In this document: piece by piece, positions 55,658 through 64,000 of the stretch
How the letters are laid out: each line of letters begins with the position of its first letter
Position numbering within the stretch: position 1 is the stretch's first letter
DNA from: Charina bottae
Taxonomy: Eukaryota; Chordata; Lepidosauria; Squamata; Charinaidae
Assembly (NCBI GenBank): GCA_023362775.1
Contig: JALMGJ010000003.1
Span: 78,040,355-78,104,354 of the forward strand
Direction: 5' to 3'
DNA length: 64,000 nucleotides
Position numbers and translations under genes: made by a program
Notes under the pieces: generated by a model
Seen by the model: the letters and a program-made list of their open reading frames with translations, nothing else
Told to the model about the DNA's origin: nothing
Databases searched by the model: none

Positions 55658-55705
<48 letters not shown>
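55658..55705. repeat. (GATA)n microsatellite, about 12 units
   Basis: 48 bp of uninterrupted GATA/TAGA, at the 3' end of the SINE. Confidence 0.95.
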
Positions 55706-55706
<1 letters not shown>

Positions 55707-58700
55707 GCAAACACGCCTGCACGCAAACAGCTGTCCTGATTAGATCCTCACAGCCACATGGGGACAAACACAAACATGGTACTTTGTTGCATAGAAGAAA
55801 TATGACATCTCCTAGGGCCATGTTGAAAAAAAGGAATGAAAAGAACTCCAGAAACCATGTTCTGTATGCTTTACCTACCTAGTTTGCTATACTCTTTCTC
55901 ATATATACAAATCTACTCTAAGAACATAATATAAATGGAAACAAGCAAAACAAGACTTCAAAAAGCAGCCAAATTCAAACTTGTATAATATCTCTGAGGT
56001 GGTACTAAAAAGTCAGATACAGTATATACTTCCTGCCCTGTAACCAAATTTGGGGATTGAGCTGTACTCATTCCCTTCCAAATGTCAACTAAATAAAACA
56101 AGGCAAGCTACATAGAGGGACTCTGATATGGGCACAATCATATCGTCAAACATTCATATCGAATATGACACTATTTCTGTCCTCTCTGGGAGCAGCCATG
56201 ATGTTGATTATGTGGACAGATCTACTAAATGGAACATGCGATCTGAATAGAGTACGAGACTTGATATTTGAGGTGTTCGATATATGGTATGTGAAAATAT
56301 ATTTTCTAGCACAAGATTTCCCCCCACAAACTGTAGACACAACTTCATTAATACTGTGTCTTACTTCAAAACCCATATCCTAACCTCCAGATATTTCCAA
56401 AATCATCTATACCTAAGTGTCTATAGAAGTTGATCTGTAATTATTTTTCCTAACTCACATCTCTAGAATATGGCATTATTAAACTTGCAGTCTTATCATG
56501 TCAGTTTACTTAGAAATAAGTCGCACCATATTCAATAGTCCTTATGTGTGTGTATAATTCAAAATAAAATTTATGTTTACAGATGTGCACTTTGCTTTTT
56601 ATATTTCACAGTACTGTTTTTAACACACGTCTCTGGATGATAACATCTATGGGATTTTAATTTTTAGTGATGAGAGCGTTTTGTCTCTAGAACTTGGATG
56701 GACAACTTGTGATCCGAGGACTAATCTCAAAATCTCTTTTCTCCAGGAAGAATGATCTGATAATTTACTGGCAATTGTCTGGAAAAATAGTGGTGAAGCA
56801 AATGGTTGAAGGAAGAAAATATGTCAAAAAGATAAGGAGTTCCACCATTTCTGGTTCAAAAGCCCTCTTTCTTATCACTAGCACATGGCTCCTGACACAG
56901 TGCCACTGACAAAAATACAGTAACCTATAAGGTAAAAAGAATCCCACCCTTGTTACATAGCCTATTCTGAGAATGCATCCAAATGCTATTTGCAAAATGT
57001 GTATGTTACACTAATATCATTAAGCATTTTAAAATGTGATGAACACATTGTGGACATAAATCTGAATCCAAAGCTTATCAAATAAAGGTCAGAATGATTA
57101 GGAAAGGATATTCTCTTCTGAAACTTCCCCATTCATTTCTAAAAAAACCACACCAGATATTAAGCAGTGAGAGTTATTCATTCATTGCAGATAATAATAA
57201 TAAGGTATTATTCAAAGGAATCTGCCTCAACAGGAATCCTTTTTGTTTCTTGCAGGAAAGTCTGCCAAACTCTATTCTGTCAGGGATGGAAAGAGATTTC
57301 ATTGTTTTGTTAGCTATACCCCCCCCCCCCAAACTTAACAAGAGGTATTCCAGGATGCAAATACCCGTATCAGACAAATACTTATTCTAGATAAATCAAA
57401 TGGTATCCTGAAGATCTAGGGCTTGCAATAAAAATCTAGATTCACTGCTGGGTCAGCCAAAACGGCGTTATCATATGGAGCCATTTGTACAAAGTAATGC
57501 ATTAATATCAGTTACTTTCAAAATAAGATATACAGTATACTCCCACCAATGTCCTAAGATAGTCATCCAAAGCCCTGCTCTGGATGCTGTCAGATATTAA
57601 GATGCAGTAAGCAGTTATCCGTGAGTGAACCTTCTCAGTGACAGCCTACCACGCAAGTAGTCTACTTCCAAAGAGGTCAGTCTGATGCCTATTGTAATAT
57701 TTTTTGACAACAGATTTTGGTAACTCTTTTTTCTTGTAGACCATTAAAATAGTTGTATGATTTTGCTGTCAAGTCCATGTTTTGAACTTCTTTTCAGTAA
57801 GACATATGGACATTTAGTGATAAGTGCTGCATACTGTTTTAGTCTCTGCTGATTTAAATGGATTTTTCTGCTTTTAAAGTTGACATGTATATATAGTTCA
57901 TTGAATTTTGTGTTTTATGTGGGTTATATAAGTCACTTGAGATCTTTCTGTTATACAATGACTAATACATTCAATGAATAAAGAACTACATTAAGATGAT
58001 ATTGGTAGTTACCAGCTTTGCACTTTCCTTATCATACCAAGCATCCTGACAAGCTCATGTGAGTGAAAAATCAAGCTATTATCATCCTATATGATTAAAA
58101 AGTAAAATTTATGCTACAAGCAACTGTTCAATCTATTTCTTACCTTTACAATCCTAAAACCTTATTCAGTTCTTTCAACAGATCATACTGTACAAGATGT
58201 CAGTATCTGTCACAATGGAGATTGTACCCAAGACATCAAAGTTAATACTGATTTTCTATTTTCTGAAAAATCAAAACATTGGTACTTGAGCAGTTTAGAC
58301 CTCTCTGACATGTCTGCCATTGTTATTTCTTTTTATTAATAAAAATATACCAATACAATTAGAATATATCACAGGATTCTAAATATATATTATTTCCTGA
58401 ATAGTCAAACCCTCGGTGGGTAATGATTTACACACACACAGACTTAGAAGGTAGTTCTGAATTTCTGCCATCTGAGAAGCATCAAAACACTTCACTTGGA
58501 ACAGTTTGGACCTATCACAGTCTGTATGCACTGAGTAGAGTACTGGCAATTCCCCAAATAATAAATATATATGAAACCTGACCAAATTGGCAGGTTTTTC
58601 TTCTCTCTCTTCTTAAAAAGAGAGATTAAGAGAAAATTATTCTTGCTGATAATAATACCCACTTGATCTCAGTCACATAGCAGAAAGCCATGGATATCCA

Positions 58701-59052
58701 GTCCCAGTCTCCAATTAGAAGGAAATATGTTCAGATGCATGCTCTTCTCCTGGCACTTTTAAAGTATGATACAGACTACAGTAATACAAAAGATGGAGAT
58801 CCAGATTGTGATATCATTCTTGGTAGAAGTATTAACCTAAAAAGACCAATAAGAGGTGTGTTAGAAGAATTAGTATACTTAGAGAAGAGGAAGAAACTTA
58901 TAATAAATAGCATAATGGGAAAGCCCCACTCTAAAAGATAAACCTAAAGAAAGATTTAGCATGCACTGAAACCTTGACAGTGGTTGCAAATAAATTGGAG
59001 AAGAAAGCAGAAAAGGCTGTAGGTGTGGAATGATATCACTGAATTTATTATA
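55706..59052. other. Intergenic, 3.3 kb, nothing recognised
   Basis: AT-rich with a poly-C run at 57311-57320. The 71-codon frame at 56694-56909 follows a TCTCTAG acceptor-like site but shows no domain. Confidence 0.4.
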
Positions 59053-59060
59053 TTATAGAG

Positions 59061-59292
59061 CAGGGGTGGGCAACATCAGGCCCGCAGGCCATATGAGGCC
59101 CGTGGGGCTCCCGCCCGCAAACCCCGCCCCTTCCGCGCGATTGGCTCCCGCCTGCAAACCACACCCCCCAGTGCTTGTGATTGGCTCCCGCCCGCAAACT
59201 CCGGGCCCCGGTCCACGGAAATCCCAGAAACCCCACCCCCCGGTTATAAATATCCAAATGGCCCTTGGCAGAAAAAAGGCTCCCCACCCCTG
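59061..59292. mobile_element. hAT element with GC-box/CCAAT module and 8-bp TSD
   Basis: Ends CAGGGGTGGGCAAC and CTCCCCACCCCTG; flanks TTATAGAG (59053-59060 and 59293-59300). Interior units read CCCGCAAACCCCGCCCC ... GCGATTGGCTCCCG, repeated two to three times. CpG-rich, so probably young. Confidence 0.88.
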
Positions 59293-59553
59293 TTATAGAG
59301 TATCCTTCAGGAAAGCATGTCAGGTTGGAAAGAATCTGCTAAAAAAGTCACAAGATTTTGCTATGGTTCCCATGTTTTCAACTTCACAAACTAAAATATG
59401 ATTCATTCCTTCAAAGTCATCTATTATTCTAGACAGTGTTTTTCTAACTCATACTCTATTCACCTGAGAAATTCCATCACATTTTCCATCACCATTCTCC
59501 CTTTCAACGTCTCCTTTGCTGTTTCATCTTTCCTGTAACAACACAGCTGGATT

Positions 59554-61066
59554 CTACGGACGCCCCAAAATACACAAGCCTGGCATACCGCTTCGACCAA
59601 CTGTATCGTTACCAGGGACTCCCACATACAACATAGCTGAAGAGCTTACAAAGAAACTTGGACATCTCATAGAGGACAGTGAATACTCTATCAACTCCCC
59701 ACTACAGTGCCTCCAGAAAATCAAAGACCTAAAAATAGAAGATGAAATTATGGTGTCATTCAATGTCACAGCACTCTTTACATCCATAGACCCAGCACTA
59801 GCAAAAGAATCCATGGCAGCAGTTCTACGCAACACACCTGACCTAGTCAAATACACCAAGATAGAAATACCCAGAATCATGGACCTCATCAACCTCTGCC
59901 TCACCACCTACTTTCAGTTTGATGGACAAATATACCAACAAATCAAACGAACACCTATGGGATCACCACTCTCAGGACTCATAGCAGAGATTGTAATGCA
60001 GCATCTAGAAAGGATAGCACTCCCACGTATACAACCCAAAGTATGGATCCGGCATGTAGATGACACCTTCATCGTAATAAAAAAGGAACAACTAGAGGAA
60101 ACACATGAAACCATCAACAACATTTTCAATGGAATAAAATTCACAAGAGAAGAAGAAAACAACAACACACTACCCTTCTTGGACATCCTCATCAGTAGAG
60201 GAAATGATGGCAAGCTAGAAACACAAGTCTACCAGAAATCTACCCACACTGACCAAGTGCTCCATTACCAAAGCAACAACCCAACCTACCACAAGAGGAG
60301 CTGTGAAAGAACATTATTCAGACGAGCACTAACGCACTGCAGCAACCCAGAACACCAGAAAAAGGAAACAGATCATCTATACAGCATCTTCCAGCAAAAT
60401 GGATACCCACCCAACTTTATCAAAAAGTGCCTGACTACTAGGATAACACTACCATACATCAGAAACATCTCAGAAACTACCAACAGACTGTTACAACCAC
60501 ATGGCATCACTGTAGCACATAAACCAACTAAAACCCTTCAAAACATCTTAAGTAACCCAAAAGACCCAGTAGCCCAAGAAGAAAAAACAGGAGTTATCTA
60601 CAACATACAGTGTAAGGACTGTAGCAGCCGCTATGTAGGACAGATGGGCAGAAGACTAGCAGAGCGCATCCACAAATACCAACTGGCAGTCAGAAGACAC
60701 GATGAAAACTCCTTAATCTCACAACACATGGACAGACTCAGCCATACTTTCAACTGGGAAACTGTGAGCATCCTAAACCAAGCCAAATCCAAAAATGCTA
60801 GAGAATTCCTGGAAGCTTGGCATTCAGACAAAGCAGCCATCAACTGACACAAAGAGGTAAACAACATTTACATACCATTCAAAAGAGGCAATAAAAAAGC
60901 CAAAAGACCAGAACACTTCCTCACCAGCAATGAACACCGAGATATGCAAAGATTAACACCAGATGAACAATCAAACAGTACATTATACCTTAATCAAGGA
61001 ACTATTAACCTAGTCAATCAACCGAACAGCAAACAACAGCCCAATCAAGGAACTCCCAAGGAGTGA
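59554..61066 (+). pseudogene. PLE family B polyprotein fragment (RT and GIY-YIG), one in-frame stop
   Basis: The frame reads YGRPKIHKPGIPLRPTVSLP at its start and IMVSFNVTALFTSIDPALAK, PMGSPLSGLIAEIVMQ, then the catalytic HVDD box (WIRHVDDTF, about 60053-60064). The nuclease follows with GVIYNIQCKDCSSRYVGQMG and an Arg-rich helix. TGA at 60845-60847 stops it, but the frame continues coherently for 72 more codons to TGA 61064-61066, suggesting a CGA-to-TGA change. The apparent Met at 59516 lies in flanking DNA, not in the element. Confidence 0.85.
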
Positions 61067-61140
61067 ACACCTCCTCCACCAACACAAGCAGGACAAGCCA
61101 CGATATATAAACAAAAAGCAAGTCCCACTCCGTTTTCGCA

Positions 61141-61171
61141 CTGAAGATGTTGCCTAGTCTGGCAAGGAAAC
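61141..61171 (+). ncRNA. Hammerhead-like stem-loop in PLE family B
   Basis: CTGAAGA (61141-61147), TTGCC / GGCAA stem (61150-61154, 61161-61165), GAAAC (61167-61171). Same plan as in PLE A with an unrelated stem sequence. One extra unpaired G precedes GAAAC. Confidence 0.42.
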
Positions 61172-61225
61172 ATCTGCAAGGAAACAACAAGGCTCAGAGA
61201 ACACCAAGGACTCCACAGCTGGATT

Positions 61226-61764
61226 ATTTTCCTGTTTAAAGACCAAAAACATTACAGAGAAAAACAACCATATCAATGGTATATCATGGAAGCACAAACA
61301 GTGTATAACAGCAAAAACAGCACTGAGATAATTGTTCTTCTAGCCCTCTTATGGGGTATATGCATTCATACTACTTAGGATCATGCAGCAATTCGACGTT
61401 TTGTTTTGCAGTACAGGTAGGAAAAGTGTTTGAAGCAGATACGCATTAATTCCAGGAACTGTATTAATTTACAACAAAAAGTAATTCTGGCAACTATATT
61501 ACAGAGTTAATAATTTCTCTTTGATGTACTCATCCTGAAGGACTATTTCTCTATGATTCTCTGAAAAGCTAGTTATGATTAGTGTAACACCATACAAACA
61601 TTCCTAACAAAGCTCTTGTGGGTCTTCTCAAAGCTTCTGCAATAGATGAATCAATGTGCTTTAACCAAATATCTGCATATAAAAAAAGGTAGATGAGCTA
61701 GGCAATAATCTATGTATTAATTGTTTAGTTTAGACAGAACGCTCAATTAGGGGATAGTGGTACT
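61226..61764. other. Intergenic, nothing recognised
   Basis: AT-rich sequence between PLE B and the 5S-derived SINE. Confidence 0.4.
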
Positions 61765-61892
61765 AGAGCTTAATGGGCAGCAGCAATATCTGTCTGTGCT
61801 TAGAAGCTCAGTAGGATTCAGCTTGGTTAGTACTGGGAAGGGAGACCTCTGGGAATACCAGGGCTGTAAACTAAACTGGGAATTTGAAACAC
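61765..61892 (+). mobile_element. 5S-rRNA-derived SINE, short
   Basis: CTTAGAAGCTCAGTAGGATT, CAGCTTGGTTAGTACTGGGA, AGGGAGACCTCTGGGAATAC, CAGGGCTGTAAAC track the 3' two thirds of 5S rRNA including its internal control region. It leads into the (AAATC)n repeat without the longer body seen at 41205. Confidence 0.75.
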
Positions 61893-61962
61893 AAATCAAA
61901 TCAAATCAAATCAAATCAAATCAAATCAAATCAAATCAAATCAAATCAAATCAAATCAAATC
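61893..61962. repeat. (CAAAT)n microsatellite, 14 units
   Basis: 70 bp of uninterrupted 5-bp repeat at the SINE tail. Confidence 0.95.
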
Positions 61963-63814
61963 ACAATCTTTATTAGTCCAGCATAGACCAGCATAATTTG
62001 AAACACATCCCAGAACACAATGTCAAACCACTTCAAAGAAAACTGCACAGCCATATCTATGAAGTCACCAGGAATCTATCTTTACTTGGAGTTTATGTAG
62101 CATTACAAAAACAATACAATAAGGTGCAGCAGCAGAAATAAAAGCCAAAAAAATCAAACCCCTAACCCTATTTTAAAAACCAAAATAGAAAACAACACAA
62201 CTCTGTTACATTTAGACATTTAAGACTCCCCTGCCACTGCCTTAAAATACGTGTTGAAAGATTTGGATCCCCCTCCTCTAAATTTGTCCATATGTCACTA
62301 CAAGTCTCTACATCCCTAACTTTCCCCCTAAAAATGTTGCTCATTGCTATTATACAGAGGTTACATGAACACTGGCAAAATTCACTCTTCATTGTTTTTG
62401 AGAAACCTTCAGGAGCAGCCCCATGCAAAGGATATTCCAACTGAAATGTAACTATGCATACTTGAATCCTTGAACTGAGTCGTCACTGGAGAGGGAGGAG
62501 GAAGAGGCTGTTGAACCAATGAGTTCCTTTTTGCCTGAAAAATCAAGGCAAATCTGTGTTAAAAATTGGAGGAGAACATAGCAAAACCACCAGAAGCCTC
62601 TTGGAAATTACAACTTCCTTGAGAGTTAGTGACTATTCCCTTGGAGACTTAAACTCCATAAGCAGTTAATAAGTGAGAAATTAGTGAGTTTAGATGGGGC
62701 ATATCCTCTTCCTATATAAAAGCCTCTGTTCAAGAGCAAATGTGTTACTGGAAACAAAGTTTGTACATTTTGTACTTTATGACCAAGTATCTTGCATCCT
62801 GTGCTTTGACTCTCTAAGTTCCCAGGCTTCCAACTTGACCTTGTTTCTCCTTGCATCCCTCAGAACTTTACCTGGATTACTGATTGGCTTGACTTACTCA
62901 ACTGCTTTTTGATTATCCCTTTGCTTGACTGTAAATAGACACTGTGTTGGACAAGATTAAAAATGTGCACGTTTCAAAAGAGATAATTCTGATAGGATCC
63001 ATACTTGGAGAAGTTAGCTTTCCATCTCCAATAAATCTAAGCAATATCAGTAGTGATCTCTCCATGACAAACGAGTGATCTTAAACTCTCTCCATCATCA
63101 CAGATCACCACATCACCTTCATGAGCTGGGAAACTAAAAAAGAAAGGTGCCTAACAGCCATAGTGGACACAACATTCTCAACTGCCCCTACAGCAGGGGC
63201 CTTGGCTTGGACATTACTTCCTTGTACCAGTAATAAACTCAACCCAGGCATTAACCTGACTAGTTTAGGCACACTGACAGAAATTTACTCCTTTTTGGAA
63301 ATCCAGTATTAGCAATCTAAAACCTAGTACATCTATACAGAACAACCTCATAGATTACCAGACCCATCTCCCCATCTGATCAGTGTTTTAAAATTTGGTA
63401 GAGTCATTCCATCTGTTTTATCAAATGGAAAGTACTTCATCTGTAGTAAACATATGGCTAATTTGTTTATCTGTGATCAAGTTCTGAATGACTACAGTCC
63501 TATTATTAACCAACAGTACTTTCAAGCTCAAAGGGAACCAATATAACTATAGATCTCTTGGAAAGAGGTCTGGAAAAAATGATGGCCAAACAAATAATTT
63601 CTTCCCATATAATGTCTAGAATGGCAGAACACACATCAATTTCTCTTGCCCCACTGAAAACACATGATTATCAGCAAAGCAACTGACACTAATAGTTATC
63701 ATGACAGCAGCACAATCTAGACCATCCCAAATTAAAAGCTAACCAAAGCATACAAAATGTTACAAAACAAAACCCAACTGCAGCATGAACTCTGCCATTC
63801 ATGAGTTGGATCCA
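61963..63814. other. Intergenic, unassigned
   Basis: Moderate complexity. 62760-62960 has LTR-like composition, but no ends were found. The open frames are short and without motifs. Confidence 0.35.
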
Positions 63815-64000
63815 TGCCTCATCTGGCTCCTTTAGGCAGTGTGGGTGTCTGTGGCATGTGTCTAGATAGACTCGAGAGGTGATTAATACCTCTTTGGGAA
63901 AGGAGGTGGTACCAGCTGCCTTGAAGGAGATGTGCTTACTCCTGAAGAGGCCATTTCTAAATCCAACTGTATTAGGCAACTTCTGCCCAGTCTCTAATCT
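63815..64000 (+). mobile_element. CR1/L2-like LINE, start of reverse transcriptase, runs off the window
   Basis: The + strand ends with LLKRPFLNPTVLGNFCPVSN, the conserved LLKKPSLDPTVLGNYRPISN motif at the start of the LINE reverse transcriptase. The rest lies beyond position 64000. Confidence 0.75.

Larger units (their letters stand above)
59542..61225 (+). mobile_element. 5'-truncated PLE of a second family (B) with 12-bp TSD
   Basis: CACAGCTGGATT flanks it (59542-59553 and 61214-61225). The element (59554-61213) starts abruptly inside the YG(L/R)PKIHK motif of the reverse transcriptase and runs to a 3' end with a hammerhead-like stem-loop. It shares the RT plus GIY-YIG layout but little sequence with PLE A. 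Nearly intact coding sequence suggests recent activity. Confidence 0.88.

Noticed and set aside
56694..56909. 71-codon frame after an acceptor-like TCTCTAG
   Set aside because: No recognisable domain, no partner exon and no donor or poly-A signal in a convincing place.
61795..61872. Functional 5S rRNA gene
   Set aside because: The 5' third is too diverged and it adjoins a SINE-type tail.

Overview
The window is non-coding-rich vertebrate nuclear DNA, almost certainly from a squamate reptile. The evidence is the repeat mix: BovB/RTE LINEs, tRNA-derived Sauria-type SINEs, 5S-rRNA-derived SINEs, 5'-truncated L1s, CR1/L2-type LINEs, Penelope-like elements (PLEs), and many short hAT elements with 8-bp target duplications (TSDs). 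I cannot say lizard or snake from this. No bacterial, phage or CRISPR features are present.

One host gene can be assembled by eye on the + strand, between 12.5 and 27.6 kb. It has a CpG-island promoter and signal-peptide exon (12549-12633), three complement control protein (CCP/sushi) exons (15621-15803, 16511-16702, 19763-19954), and a transmembrane segment split over two exons (23917-23943, 27491-27555). All junctions carry GT/AG, every join before the stop is phase 1, and the pieces total 744 nt, or 247 residues plus stop. The layout resembles a membrane regulator of complement activation (CD46/MCP-like). The third CCP has lost both cysteines of one of its two disulfides, the second has an extra cysteine, and the stop codon lies inside a good splice donor. 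A second, much weaker host candidate is a possible terminal exon at 1635-1789.

The rest is mostly mobile-element debris. 1.9-4.7 kb holds a nearly complete but broken PLE with terminal direct repeats. 6.3-10 kb holds minus-strand BovB and an L1-like element lacking ORF2. Introns of the CCP gene carry hAT elements, SINEs, an L1 and a palindromic PLE end. 31.5-34.8 kb is a cluster of LINE, LTR and GC-rich DNA elements. 34.8-46.4 kb is mainly AT-rich sequence with scattered repeats. 46.4-50.3 kb is one L1 with an 18-bp TSD and four nested insertions. 50.4-51.9 kb is a palindromic PLE. 52.1-53.4 kb is a second TSD-flanked L1. 59.5-61.2 kb is a young PLE of a different family. A CR1/L2-like LINE runs off the right edge.

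The most unusual structural signal is that three unlinked PLE insertions (10.95, 24.16 and 50.39 kb) are palindromes, each inside its own target duplication and each with the same one-sided terminal extension of about 33-35 nt. A second pattern is that several hAT elements carry the same promoter-like module (GC box plus inverted CCAAT box), repeated in some of them. All calls are by eye; none was checked against a database.
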